Source: Vicia villosa (lineage: Eukaryota; Streptophyta; Magnoliopsida; Fabales; Fabaceae). Taken from it: a stretch of 64,000 nucleotides of DNA. The notes beneath the pieces are model-generated. The model saw only the letters and a program-made list of their open reading frames with translations, ran no database searches and had not been told where the DNA came from. Position 1 is the stretch's first letter. Every line of letters begins with the position of its first letter. Positions 22,865 through 33,573 of this stretch are shown piece by piece. Location of the stretch: the NCBI RefSeq assembly GCF_029867415.1, contig NC_081185.1:86277452-86341451 (forward strand), in the 5' to 3' direction. Position numbers and translations under genes: made by a program.

Positions 22865-23587
22865 TGGGAAAATAAATCCCAGCTAGTCAGTCATCTGGAG
22901 ATGAAGGTATTGTGATTGTTGATGATCTTTTGAGTGGGAATGAGGAAGATGCATAATCCTCCGATGCACTATTTGACCAAGTCCTGGTGTGGAGACCACA
23001 CCTTCTGGAGATAGTAATCTGGAACAGCCCTGCTGGGGGATAAGATTTCTCGAATCACTTCGTTTGGAGAGAAAAATCTTATCGAGGAATTTGCTGAGAA
23101 ATGCATTTCTCTTGGGGATTTTCTTCTGATGCTGGTTTCGGGATGATGTCCAAATGATTGGGACATTACCTGAATGCTGTTCCTGTTTTTCCTGGTAAAC
23201 ATCAATCATATTCAAATGCACATGTTCATTCAAAATTATCATTGGGACGTTTACGTATTCAAAACAGAAAAAAGTGAAAATGTTGATTTTGAGCCTAAGC
23301 TGCATTGATTTTTGAAAAAGAGCCATGATAGGCGGATTAGTACAGGGAGACAACAATCCTAGTAGTAGGAAATTGTCATAAAGCTTTGAAAAATATTTAT
23401 AAAGTGAAATAGCTATGTGAAAACAATCCAGTCAAGTTTCAATTCTGCTATTGCCAATCTGTCTTCGAGCATCTCATCCCTCACTTGTTGGAAGAAAGTA
23501 ATTGGACTGATCGGTGTCTTTGATGTGTTGAATCTTGAAGGTGAATAGGCAGCTATACAGAACATAGTTGTACGCTTTATTCCCTAA

Positions 23588-23736
23588 CTTTTGCCTAGGC
23601 TGCCTTTTCAGGTTTTCAGCCTACCGGGATAGTATTATTTAGTCTCTAATTTTTGCCTGGACCGCCCTTTCGGGTTTTCAATCCACCGAGACGCTCATTT
23701 TTTGCCTAAGTTGCCCTTTCAGGTTTTCAACTTAGC
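23588..23736 (-). other. Post-pol hairpin block of element B (three hairpins)
   Basis: On the minus strand, right after the pol stop, three stem-loops follow each other. Outer stems: CTAAGTTG/CAACTTAG (23728-23735 with 23706-23713), TGGATTG/CGGTCCA (23679-23685 with 23658-23664, two G-U pairs) and TAGGCTG/CAGCCTA (23617-23623 with 23596-23602). Inner hairpins are CCTGAAAGGG, CCCGAAAGGG and CCTGAAAAGG. Each unit is followed by GGCAAAAA or GGCAAAAGTTAGGGA. Only the stems differ from those of A and C. Confidence 0.8.
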
Positions 23737-23748
23737 GAGCTTTTCTTT

Positions 23749-26700
23749 TCAAGCGAAGTATTTTTTGACTATGTCCGCATTCACAGGGTGTGGGAAATCC
23801 TCGCCATCCATGGTGGTAAGCAACATGGCACCGCCGGAGAATATTTTCTTGATTACAAATGGTCCCTCATAAGTGGGAGTCCACTTGCCTCTGGGATCAC
23901 CTTGTGGTAAGATGATGCGTTTGACAACCAAGCCGCCAGTTTGGTATGCCTGACTTTTGACTTTCTTGTTGAAGGCTTTGATCATACGCTTTTGGTACAA
24001 CTGACCATGACAAATAGCTGCGAGCCTCTTCTCATCAATCAAGTTTATCTGGTCCAACCGGGTCTGAATCCAATCGTCTTCGTCTAGATCGGCTTCTTTC
24101 ATAATCCTTAGGGAAGGAATCTGAATTTCAATTGGGAGAACTGCCTCCGTACCATAGACTAAGGAGAATGGAGTTGCCCCTGTTGAAGTACGCGCAGATG
24201 TGCGATAACCATGAAGAGCAAAAGGTAACATCTCATGCCAGTCTTTGTAGGTTACTGTCATCTTTTGTATGATTTTCTTGATGTTTTTATTGGCAGCTTC
24301 CACTGCGCCATTCATCTTTGGTCGATATGGAGAAGAATTATGATGTTTGATCTTGAACTGTGTGCAAAGTTCAGTAATCATTCTGTTGTTTAGATTTGTG
24401 CCATTGTCTGTGATGATCCGTTCAGGGATGCCATACCGACAAATGAGATTGTGCTTGATAAACCGGGCCACAACATTCTTGGTGACAGAAGCAAATGAAG
24501 CTGCTTCTACCCATTTTGTGAAGTAGTCAATGGCGACCAGGATAAAACGATGTCCGTTGGAGGCAGTGGGCTTGATTTCTCCAATCATATCAATACCCCA
24601 CATTGCAAAAGGCCAAGGAGCTGTCAGGACGTTTAACGGGACTGGAGGTACATGTACCTTGTCTGCATATATCTGACATTTGTGACAGGTTCGGGAATGA
24701 TGATGACAGTCCGTCTCCATGGTAGACCAGTAATAACCTGCTCTGAGGATCTTTTTAGCCATTGTATGTCCACTTGAATGAGTACCAAAGGCACCATCGT
24801 GTATGTCTTCCATAATCTGTTCTGCTTCCTTCTTGTTTACACAACGAAGTAAAGTCGAGTCATGGTTGCGTTTGTATAGGGTTCCATTACTTAGAAAGAA
24901 TTTGGCGGCAAACCTCCTTAGAAACTTTCTGTCGTTGATGGACGCCCCTTCAGGGTACTCCTGAGTTTCGAGATATCTTTTTACTTCATGGAACCATGGT
25001 TTTTCTCCCGTTCCTTCGGCATTGATCTCATTGCAGTAGGATGGTTCATCTTGTCTGTAAATGGTGATCGTCGGCGCCTCATTGTCCCACCTGACTTTGA
25101 ACATGGATGACATGGTAGCCAAGGCATCAGCTAGTTGATTTTCCTCGCGTGGGATGTGTTCAAAAGTGATTTCTTCGAAATAAGGAATCAGACTCAGCAC
25201 ATATTCTTTGTAAGGAATTAGATTCGGGTGCTTCGTGTCCCATTCCTCTTTGACTTGGTAAATTACCAAGGCCGAGTCTCCGTAGACCTTCAGGAACTTG
25301 ATTCTTAGATCGATTGCAGCTTTGAGACCCAGAATACATGCTTCGTACTCGGCTATATTGTTAGTGCAGTTGAAGCATAATCTGGCAGTGAATGGTGTAT
25401 AACCTCCTGCAGGAGAAATGATCACAGCTCCGATGCCATTGCCAAGTGCGTTAGAAGCTCCGTCAAAAACCATAGTCCACCGGGATCCTGGCTCGGGTCC
25501 TTCTTCTGGTCCTGGTTGTTTGTAGTCATTGACTAGCATAATGTCCTCGTCTGGGAAGTCAAAGTTCAATGCTTGATAATCATCCACTGCTTGATGAGCC
25601 AGATGATCAGCTACCACACTTCCTTTGATTGCTTTTTGTGAAGTGTATTGAATGTCATATTCTGTTAGGATCATTTGCCATCTTGCTATTCTTCCAGAGA
25701 GAGCAGGTTTTTCGAACACGTACTTGATAGGATCCATTTTGGAGATTAGGAAAGTGGTGTGATTTAGCATATACTGTCTTAGTCGGCGAGCCGCCCATGC
25801 TAAGGCACAGCAAGTTTTTTCGAGTAGTGAGTATCTTGTTTCACAATCGGTAAACTTTTTGCTAAGATAGTAGATTGCATGCTCCTTTCGGCCGGACTCG
25901 TCATGTTGCCCCAGTACACACCCCATTGAATCTTCTAACACAGTTAGGTACATTATCAGAGGTCTTCCTTCCACAGGTGGTAACAAGATTGGCGGTTTTT
26001 GGAGATACTCTTTGATTTTGTCAAAGGCTAACTGGCATTTGTCATTCCACCTTTCCACTTGATCTTTCTTCAACAGTTTGAAGATCGGCACACAAGTAGT
26101 AGTCATGTGGGCAATAAATCGGGCGATGTAATTCAGACGTCCCAAGAATCCTCTGACTTGTTTCTCGGTACGGGGTATAGGCATTTCTTGAATGGCTTTG
26201 ACCTTGGCCGGATCAACCTCAATACCTTTGCTACTGACGATGAAACCTAAGAGTTTGCCGGATCTTACTCCAAAGGTACACTTATTTGGATTCAGTCGCA
26301 ACCTGTATTTCTTGAGTCTGTCAAACAGCTTGTGTAGATGACCCAGATGTTCTTCTTCGGTGTTGGACTTTGCAATCATATCATCGACATACACCTCTAT
26401 CTCCTGATGAATCATATCATGAAATAGAGCTACCATTGCACGTTGATAGGTTGCTCCTGCGTTCTTTAAACCAAAGGGCATTACTTTGTAACAAAAGGTT
26501 CCCCAGGGTGTTGTGAAGGTTGTTTTTTCCATGTCTTCGGGTGCCATCTTGATTTGATTGTACCCTGAGAATCCATCCATAAAGGAGAATACCTTGCATT
26601 GTGCGGTATTATCAACCAGTACATCGATGTGAGGTAAAGGGAAATCATCTTTGGGGCTTGCCCGGTTTAGATCTCTGTAGTCTACACACATTCTGACTTT

Positions 26701-27220
26701 CCCGTCTTTTTTAGGTACGGGCACGATGTTAGCTATCCAAGGAGGATAACTTACAACTTTCAGGAAGCCGGCATTGAATTGCTTTTCAACCTCGTCTTTG
26801 ATCTTTTTTGACATATCAGGCCTACTCCTTCGTAGTTTCTGCTTGACTGGAGTGCTACCTTCTTTGATTGGCAGGCGATGAACCACAATGTCCGTGTCAA
26901 GGCCTGGCATATCTTCATAGGACCAGGCGAATATCTCGACGTAGTCTTGCAACATTTGAATCAGTCTTTGCTTGACACTGTTTTCTAAATCAGCCCCTAT
27001 TTTGACTTCTTTCTTTTCTTCGTTGCTGCCCAAGTTGATAACCTCAATTGGTTCCTCATGAGGCTGTATAGCCTTCTCTTCTTGTTCTAGCAGCCTTGCA
27101 AGTTCTCTTGGTACTTCACAATCTTCCTCACTTTCGTCCTCAGTTTGGTAGATCGGATTTTCAAAGTCATGACGGGCAATAGCAGAATCGTTATCGACTG
27201 GATCCAACGTGAATGTGAAT
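23749..27220 (-). CDS. pol: Element B pol: reverse transcriptase, RNase H and integrase (exon 2)
   Basis: A frame of about 1,150 residues with no internal stop, numbered here from 27207. Reverse transcriptase spans roughly 90-370 with the catalytic YVDD at 273-276. It is followed by the usual RNase H (about 410-520) and a second RNase H-like domain starting with VFDGASN (D582), as known for the Tat clade. Integrase has the zinc-binding HHCC region (C841, C844) and the catalytic triad D873, D934, E970 with 35 residues between the last two. The C-terminus ends VKKYFA. The product copies the RNA and inserts the DNA. There is no ATG near the 5' end: the frame opens directly after a splice acceptor at 27221, so pol is made by splicing from gag-pro. 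All key residues are present, so this copy may be active or a very young relative of active copies. Confidence 0.95.
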
Positions 27221-27478
27221 CTGCATTTTATTTATGTGAGTGTGTGTAAGAAAACATAGCTATTTGAAAAGAAAAGAAAGAAAAAGGATCACAAAATTTG
27301 AATATGCAAACGTCCCATGATTTTATTGAATGCACATGCTCATGATATGATAAACCCTTATAAAAGGACCAGTGTGCTTCGGGCAAGGCACACGGCTTTC
27401 AAGCTCATGGTTCGATAGTACAGGAACCATTTTTATCTTTGCACAATATACACAAAGAAAACAGGAAATTGCATTTAC
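27221..27478 (-). other. Ogre intron between gag-pro and pol (258 bases)
   Basis: On the minus strand the donor is CAGGA|GTAAATGC (first intron base 27478) and the acceptor AAATGCAG|ATTCAC (last intron base 27221). The intron begins one base before the gag-pro TAA stop (27477-27475). Removal joins the last gag-pro codon in frame to pol, with no stop at the joint. A spliceable intron at this place is a defining trait of Ogre elements and sets the ratio of Gag to Gag-Pol. The intron is AT-rich. The exact boundaries are inferred from the consensus. Confidence 0.85.
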
Positions 27479-30400
27479 TCCTGATCGAAGGAGATCACAT
27501 CCTCAGTTTTCCAGTTGTTCAATCCATTGTTGTGAGCAGGGAGTATCCAGCTGTTCCAGTTGCAGTTGTCTTCTTCATCTCCCACAGCATTGATTTCATT
27601 GGTGGGGAAATGAGTCGGTGATCTTTCAGGATAAGTAGGATGATCTGTTGGATATGAGGATCCAGGTTGAGGTACCTCTGTTGGCTGAGCGAGATACTCG
27701 ATAAGGCCGTCCCATCCAGTCGGGATGATGTCTTTGAGGGAGACTTGTGCAGTCTGCTGAGTAGTGTACTGTGACAGAAAGTAACCCTCGTTATTTGGTG
27801 TTTCCCTGGTGTTTTCAGGAGTAAAATTGTCATCATAATGTTCATCCCATCCAGTTGGGACAATGTCTTCCATGGCGATTTGTGAGCTCGGAGGAGCGGA
27901 ATATTTCACCATAAAGTCATATTTGCCACTTGGCTCTCCTAGCGTATCCCAAACTTCTTTAGGTGGATTTTGATATTGCTGAGTGCTGGGACTTGTGAGA
28001 CTTTTGTCATTTTCAAATTGATCACCCCATCCAGTTGGGGTAATATCTTCCATAGCAATAAAAGAATTCTGAGGTGCGGTATATTGATAATTATATCCGC
28101 CGCTTGGATCTCCCAAAGTATCCCACATTCCCATGGAAATGGGTGGAATTTCATCTGGATATGGCTGAATGATATGGTTCAAGAACACTCCATCGTCTTC
28201 AATGGCGTTTACTCCTTGGCTGATGAAATGTGACATTAATCCTCCAGAACAAGGACTTTGATCATTCTTTTGATTTCCACTATCATAGCCCAGGCCTAGC
28301 TTGTCGGACTTGTAAGGTATATCGAGGAGCTGTCCCCATACTGTGCAATCACCTTTTTCGATCACAGCTTTGGCATCTTTGAGAGAAGCCATAGTTGTAG
28401 TTGGAGTAGCAGAAATATGCTTGGTAGTAGAGACATCTGGAGAGACCACCTCAAAAGATTGGCAGGGAGTTTCGATGAATTCGTCATCCAACTCGACATA
28501 TTTGGAATTGCTCAGGTGACTAACCACATATTCCTCTTCGCCATAAACTGTGACAATCTTTCCTTTTACTGGATATTTCAACTTCTGATGCAGGGTAGAA
28601 GTTACAGCATTTGCCCCATGTATCCAAGGGCGTCCTAGTAAACAGGAATATGCTGGGTGAATTTCCATTACGTAAAAGGTAGAATCAAAGATCTGAGAGC
28701 CCACTCTGATTGGGAGATTCACCTTTCCGTACACTGTTCTTGTTGACCCATCGAAGGCTCTTACCACAACATCGCTTGGTTGTAACACAACTCCTTCGAA
28801 GTCAAGCTTTTCCAGTACTGTTTTTGGTAACACGTTCAAAGAAGAACCGTTATCTACCAGCACATGAGATAGAGTGGTGCCATTACATTCAATGGAGATA
28901 TGTAGGGCTTTATTGTGATTCTTTCCAGCAGGGGTTAGATCAACATCAGAGAAACCGAGGCCATTGGTCACTGTTAGATTGGCAACACAATTTTCAAATT
29001 GATCGACTGAAATCTCTTGAGGCACATGCGCAGCTTTCAGGAACTTCATCAGAGCTTTGGCATGAGCTTCTGAATACTTTAACAGAGACAGCATTGAGAT
29101 TTTTGAAGCAGTGTGCCCCAGTTGTTCGACAATATTGTAATCACTCTTGCAGATGATTTTCAATATTTCCTCCATTTCTTGCTTCGATGGATCTTCAACA
29201 GTGACCTCCACCGGTATTTGAACTGGCTCAACTTGTGGCTTTTTGCCTCGAGCGTCGATATCTTGATTAGGAACTGGGACCTGGACTGGACCAGTAGCAA
29301 CATTTGGAGAAATTTCTGGTGAAAAGATCCTTCCACTTCTCGTGATCTTGCTGGTACCCACAATGTTATCCACAGTTGGAGCAGTAAAATTCAGGGCCTC
29401 TTTGGTCAAGGTATCCTGTTTAACTCCATGGACATAAACATTAGTGTCGTAACCCCACGGGACAGATTTGTCTGAGGAGTATGGAAATGGAGTTGGACTA
29501 GCAATGATTACTGATGCCACTTTGAGTGTAGCGGAAATTTTGAAAGGAGCCTTGGCAGAGATTTTGAATGGTAAGCTGGAGATCACTGAGACATCCTCTA
29601 TTCTCATCCCGTTTGCAAAGACTTCGCATAAAACGTCCATAGAAGGGAGCCTCTCAAACATAATGATACGGCGATCCATCCATTTTTGAATTCCCATTCT
29701 CAGATTTTCACAACCATTGGGCAGGTATGAGCAATAAAAGCAATCAGGGTCACAACCTGGAAAGTAACCAGCTTGGATTAGCTTTCCTTTGACTTCGAGG
29801 AGCGGAGTTGACAATTCGGTCACATCATAGATGTAAACAGTGTCTAGGATAGCGTTGACAGTTTTGTCATGCTTCGGCATGGGTGCCGTGATGACATTTG
29901 GAGTTTCTGGAGGATCGAACTCAATTTCCCCAGCATCTATCATGTCTTGTATTTTATTTTTCAGGGCCCAACAGTGATCTGCGTCATGTCCTGGACAGTT
30001 TGAGTGATACGCACACGCTGCATCGGGGCGATAACTCGGAGAGGAAGTGTTGACATTCTTTGGAGGATCTTTTAATGTGATCAGATCTGCTTTTAGCAAA
30101 TGCTGCAATGCCTGAGAGATTGGCATATTGATTCTGGTGAAATTTCTTCTTGGCGCATCTGGTCGACGCGTATATTTTGGCTGTTGATCTTTTTGAGGTG
30201 CAGATGCGGAGATCAGAACTGCCCCCACAGATTGGTGCTGCTCACTTTTGCGACCTTTCAGACTGTGCATTGTGTTGACCTCATTTCTCCCACTGATGGG
30301 CCTTTTTGTAGTACCAGAGGAAGAGCCTATTTGAATTTTTCCATTTTGAATGCCGCTTTCGACACGTTCCCCAGTCAATATCAGGTCAGTGAAACCTGAT

Positions 30401-31296
30401 GATGAGCTTCCCAGCAAATGACTATAGAAAGGGCCAGTTAAAGTGCCCATGAACATGTCGACCAGCTCGCGATCAGATAAGGGTGGTTGAACCCTTCCAG
30501 CCATATCTCTCCACTTTTGTGCATATCCTTTGAAACTTTCTTTTGGTGCCATGGACATGCCCCTTAGTTGAGTACGGGTTGGTGCAAGATCAGCATTGTA
30601 TTGATACTGTTTGTAAAAAGCAGCAGCTAAATCTTCCCAGGTATGAACTTTGGTACTTTCCAGCTGGTAGTACCATTCGAGTTGTGTACCCGACAGACTT
30701 TCTTGGAAGAAGTGAATCCACAATTTGTTATCTGTTGTGTGAGGTTGTATCTTCCTTACATAGGACCTCAGATGTAGTTTTGGGCAAGAAACTCCATCAT
30801 ATTTCGCAAAGATAGGAACTTTGAACTTTGGAGGGATAACAACATCTGAGATGAGTCCCAGATCATTGAAATCTAAGCCAGGTATTTTTTGTATCTCCAT
30901 AGCTTTCATGCGTTCTTCCAACTGCTGGTACTTGTCATCATCCTGTTCGTCTCCAGAATGATAATCTTCTTCATTAGAAGAGAGAGAGGGTTTGGCAGAA
31001 CCCTGGTTGCTGTGATTGTCTCCTTGTTCACCATCACCGACTATTTCAGGGATCGGTGGCTTTTTGAACTTTTTGGCTGGGATTTTGATCTTTCTTTTCA
31101 GTTGGCTCAAGCCTACAGATCCTTTGGGCTTCTTTTTCTTTTTGATCATCAGGGCTTTCAGTTCTTGTTGCCCCTTTGCCAGTTCCAGAATTGCCACTTG
31201 AACTTGGGCGTTCTGTGCTTCGAGATTCTTGATGCTTGTTTCAGATTCCATCTCTTCTGACTGAAATAAACAGCGAGGAGATGAGAAATCCGTCAT
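27475..31296 (-). CDS. gag-pro: Element B gag-pro polyprotein (exon 1)
   Basis: An intact frame of 1,273 residues. The N-terminus has a short coiled-coil-like segment, a Lys-rich stretch (about 50-80) and an acidic Ser-rich part. The retrotransposon Gag domain follows at about 160-300, with a LHLRSYVRKIQPHT block and a WIHFFQESLSGTQLEWYYQL block. A zinc-knuckle-like CX5CX2HX4C lies at C428-C442. The aspartic protease has the motif VDNGSSLNVLP with the active-site Asp at D815. The region after protease contains three copies of a PTGW motif (W1090, W1150, W1195). The frame stops one base inside the intron, so unspliced RNA gives Gag-Pro and spliced RNA Gag-Pro-Pol. ATG at 31296 is the first start; an inner ATG at 31251 follows a TTTATTTCAG and is an alternative start if an upstream intron is removed. 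Confidence 0.93.
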   Translation of the reverse strand: MTDFSSPRCLFQSEEMESETSIKNLEAQNAQVQVAILELAKGQQELKALMIKKKKKPKGSVGLSQLKRKIKIPAKKFKKPPIPEIVGDGEQGDNHSNQGSAKPSLSSNEEDYHSGDEQDDDKYQQLEERMKAMEIQKIPGLDFNDLGLISDVVIPPKFKVPIFAKYDGVSCPKLHLRSYVRKIQPHTTDNKLWIHFFQESLSGTQLEWYYQLESTKVHTWEDLAAAFYKQYQYNADLAPTRTQLRGMSMAPKESFKGYAQKWRDMAGRVQPPLSDRELVDMFMGTLTGPFYSHLLGSSSSGFTDLILTGERVESGIQNGKIQIGSSSGTTKRPISGRNEVNTMHSLKGRKSEQHQSVGAVLISASAPQKDQQPKYTRRPDAPRRNFTRINMPISQALQHLLKADLITLKDPPKNVNTSSPSYRPDAACAYHSNCPGHDADHCWALKNKIQDMIDAGEIEFDPPETPNVITAPMPKHDKTVNAILDTVYIYDVTELSTPLLEVKGKLIQAGYFPGCDPDCFYCSYLPNGCENLRMGIQKWMDRRIIMFERLPSMDVLCEVFANGMRIEDVSVISSLPFKISAKAPFKISATLKVASVIIASPTPFPYSSDKSVPWGYDTNVYVHGVKQDTLTKEALNFTAPTVDNIVGTSKITRSGRIFSPEISPNVATGPVQVPVPNQDIDARGKKPQVEPVQIPVEVTVEDPSKQEMEEILKIICKSDYNIVEQLGHTASKISMLSLLKYSEAHAKALMKFLKAAHVPQEISVDQFENCVANLTVTNGLGFSDVDLTPAGKNHNKALHISIECNGTTLSHVLVDNGSSLNVLPKTVLEKLDFEGVVLQPSDVVVRAFDGSTRTVYGKVNLPIRVGSQIFDSTFYVMEIHPAYSCLLGRPWIHGANAVTSTLHQKLKYPVKGKIVTVYGEEEYVVSHLSNSKYVELDDEFIETPCQSFEVVSPDVSTTKHISATPTTTMASLKDAKAVIEKGDCTVWGQLLDIPYKSDKLGLGYDSGNQKNDQSPCSGGLMSHFISQGVNAIEDDGVFLNHIIQPYPDEIPPISMGMWDTLGDPSGGYNYQYTAPQNSFIAMEDITPTGWGDQFENDKSLTSPSTQQYQNPPKEVWDTLGEPSGKYDFMVKYSAPPSSQIAMEDIVPTGWDEHYDDNFTPENTRETPNNEGYFLSQYTTQQTAQVSLKDIIPTGWDGLIEYLAQPTEVPQPGSSYPTDHPTYPERSPTHFPTNEINAVGDEEDNCNWNSWILPAHNNGLNNWKTEDVISFDQE

Positions 31297-31317
31297 GTGA
31301 ACCTGTTATGCAATGTA

Positions 31318-31382
31318 TATGAATGAAATGTATATGCAATGAATGAAATGTATATGCAATGAATGAAATGTATATGCAATGT
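31318..31382. repeat. 20-base tandem repeat between ORF1 and gag of B
   Basis: Three copies of GAATGAAATGTATATGCAAT with a partial fourth. The stretch lies in the 241-base spacer between ORF1 and gag-pro. The rest of the spacer holds a T-rich run (31,459-31,486) and nothing else recognisable. Confidence 0.85.
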
Positions 31383-31537
31383 TTTCAAGGATCTTAGAGT
31401 TTAGATTTGTTAAAACAAAAGAAAAACAAACATTTGTTAGTCAAACAATTTATTATTATTTTTTCTTTCTTTTTTTTTTCTTTTTTGCCTCATTCGGGCT
31501 TACAAAACAGAAATAAATAAAGAAAATGAAGGATCCC

Positions 31538-32881
31538 TCAGGTCTCCCATGGACGCTTTCTCTTTGCACCCAGGAATGTGTTGATCTGCTGCTCTTCTTG
31601 GAGTTGTCCGGTGAGCTCCAATAATCTTCTCTCATAGTCTTGACAGTGTGCTTTGAAGGTATCTCTTTCCTCTTTTAGTTGAACCCAAGATTTTTGCAAC
31701 TCTTCCAGGTCAGTTGGCATATCCGGATGTAGAATAACTTGAGGTTCGTCTCCTTCGGCTTCCGGCTCAATAGTCACAGGTAGAATAGCGGGATATGGCA
31801 TGATGAGTTTCTGAGCATGAGCCCGAACCCATCTGAGGTAAGGTTCCATAGGAATAGAATTCCATTGTCCCAAAGTTTTGCTTTCTATTCTATAGACACT
31901 TCCCCACGCATGTATGAACCTTCGTCGATGTCTGTGGGAATCATCCTCGTAATCAAACACAATGCCACGGATAATCATGTCATGAGGACCGTTGCTCCGT
32001 GCATATCCGAATTGGCGTAAAGCTAAAGAGGGATTGTAAGTGATGCCCCCTTTGATGCCAAGTAGTGGCACATTAGGGTACTCTCCACAATGATCAATGA
32101 TAGTAATGTCTCTTTGAAAGAAGTTGTTCCACCGGATATCTGAATGAGACAAAGACATAATCCTGCGAGACCATTGCATTCTTTGTTCATTTCTCAACAC
32201 TGATCGGGGAAGATGAAATGTAAACCACCTAGCCAGTAGTGGTATACAGCACATGAGAGTTCCTCGTTTCTTCATGGTACGAGTGTGTAGAGAATGTAGA
32301 ATGTCTCCCAGCAATGTTGGTACCGGGTTACGGGTTAGGAAAAGGTTGATGATGTGCACACTTATGAATTGGTCGGGATTAGGGAATAAAACCAACCCAT
32401 AGATCAAAAGAGCCACAACCTCCTCAAAAGCTGGGTAACTTTTGTTTTCTAGTAGTAATCGAGCCTTTTCCATTAAGAACTTAGCAAGCAAACCCTTAAC
32501 TCCACTCTTTGTTTCCCAATTGGACTCGATTTCTGACTTTCGCAAATGTAAAGCAGCAGCAATGGTTTCAGGTTTTGGAATCCTTTCTAAACCAGTGAAA
32601 GGTAATTGATTTCGAACAGGTAATCCAATTAGTTCAGAGAACTCTTCCAAAGTGGGTACTAACTGGTAATCAGAAAAGGTGAAGCAATGATGTTCGGGAT
32701 CAAAGAACTGGAACAGGACCCGTATCATGTCTTCTTCAAATTTTGAGGTAACCAAATGGAGTAGGTGACCGTGCTTTTCGGTGAATTGAACATTCCTGGG
32801 GAATTCTGATACTAAGTTTTTCAGTTCAGATGGCACCGTTGAGATGTTGATTCGGATGTAATCTCTGGTGGCGGGAGCCAT
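31538..32881 (-). CDS. Element B ORF1: Ogre-specific protein with a plant-mobile-domain-like fold (DUF7745 type)
   Basis: An intact frame of 447 residues from the ATG at 32881 (MAPATRDYIRIN). The open frame extends five codons upstream without an ATG. The body (about 1-330) resembles the legume family related to the plant mobile domain, for example a FFDPEHHCFTFSDYQLVPTL block and a FSELIGLP block. The C-terminal 80 residues are charged and heptad-like (LEELQKSWVQLKEERDTF), which suggests a coiled coil, and end in a basic KRKRPW. An extra ORF between the 5' LTR and gag is characteristic of Ogre; its role is unknown. The family name is from memory of similar proteins, not from a search. Confidence 0.85.
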   Translation of the reverse strand: MAPATRDYIRINISTVPSELKNLVSEFPRNVQFTEKHGHLLHLVTSKFEEDMIRVLFQFFDPEHHCFTFSDYQLVPTLEEFSELIGLPVRNQLPFTGLERIPKPETIAAALHLRKSEIESNWETKSGVKGLLAKFLMEKARLLLENKSYPAFEEVVALLIYGLVLFPNPDQFISVHIINLFLTRNPVPTLLGDILHSLHTRTMKKRGTLMCCIPLLARWFTFHLPRSVLRNEQRMQWSRRIMSLSHSDIRWNNFFQRDITIIDHCGEYPNVPLLGIKGGITYNPSLALRQFGYARSNGPHDMIIRGIVFDYEDDSHRHRRRFIHAWGSVYRIESKTLGQWNSIPMEPYLRWVRAHAQKLIMPYPAILPVTIEPEAEGDEPQVILHPDMPTDLEELQKSWVQLKEERDTFKAHCQDYERRLLELTGQLQEEQQINTFLGAKRKRPWET

Positions 32882-33551
32882 TACCTGCAATAACAAAGGT
32901 AAACTCTTTGATCCTTGAAATGATTAGTGAGAAAATGATATGCTTATGATGCTTATGATGTTATGATGTCAAACATGTGGCACACAAAAACAAATCAAAC
33001 AATAGCCTTAGGTTTAAAGGCTTGCATGAAGCTGATAGGTGATACCCTCCCCACTGAAGTTGAGTTGGTTAAAACCTGTCCTAGAATAGTATTCGGGTTC
33101 TATGATCCTTGGAGGTAACATCTCAATACGGCGCTCGGACGGCCGATCAAAATATTCCTCGAGGATAACTAACTTCGATCAACTTCAAAGCTAGCCACTT
33201 AATAGGCCACAAGTCAAGTTCAACTAAAAGGTTCTAAGACAAATTAGTGTTTAATGACATTTCGGAAGCCTAATATACTCCTTGATCGTTTTCAAGGGAC
33301 ATCAGTATAAACCAAAGTATCGCACTAACGGTGACTACCAGATCAACCGTATCGGTACATGCCGTACAGTTTCCTTGGTCTATTGTCACATACTTAAGGT
33401 ATCTCGAGATTCGGGTTAGAATCTTTCACACAAGCAAAATACCCAAACAACCTTTGAAAAATAGAGCAATCAAGTCAAACAATTGAAAACATCGGAATGA
33501 TCTATTCTCTAAAGGTAACCCCTTTTGAAAACATTTTGTTTTTAGAAAGTA
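32882..33551 (-). mobile_element. Element B: 5' untranslated internal region
   Basis: This runs from the primer-binding site to the ORF1 start. It is non-coding. At 32,939-32,965 it has a GCTTATGATGTTATGATG run. No clear hairpin or splice consensus stands out. Confidence 0.7.
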
Positions 33552-33569
33552 TCCCCAGCAGAGTCGCCA
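33552..33569 (-). promoter_or_regulatory. Primer-binding site of element B
   Basis: On the minus strand TGGCGACTCTGCTGGGGA, the known tRNA-Arg-complementary Ogre PBS. It begins four bases after the CGACA end of the 5' LTR. It fixes the orientation of B and the left end of its 5' LTR. Confidence 0.95.
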
Positions 33570-33573
33570 GTTC

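Larger units (their letters stand above)
21849..23748 (-). mobile_element. Element B: 3' untranslated internal region
   Basis: This lies between the pol stop (23749) and the polypurine tract. It contains the post-pol hairpin block, a 7-base microsatellite and a 48-base tandem array, each listed separately. Nothing in it looks coding. The stretch 22,900-23,400 shows TCTCCGTTGGGGA-type motifs shared with the C 3' UTR, so it is a family-specific sequence. Confidence 0.8.

Noticed and set aside
28710..29156. 148-residue plus-strand frame, and others within 27,370-31,260
   Set aside because: They lie antisense to the intact gag-pro of element B and have no independent support.
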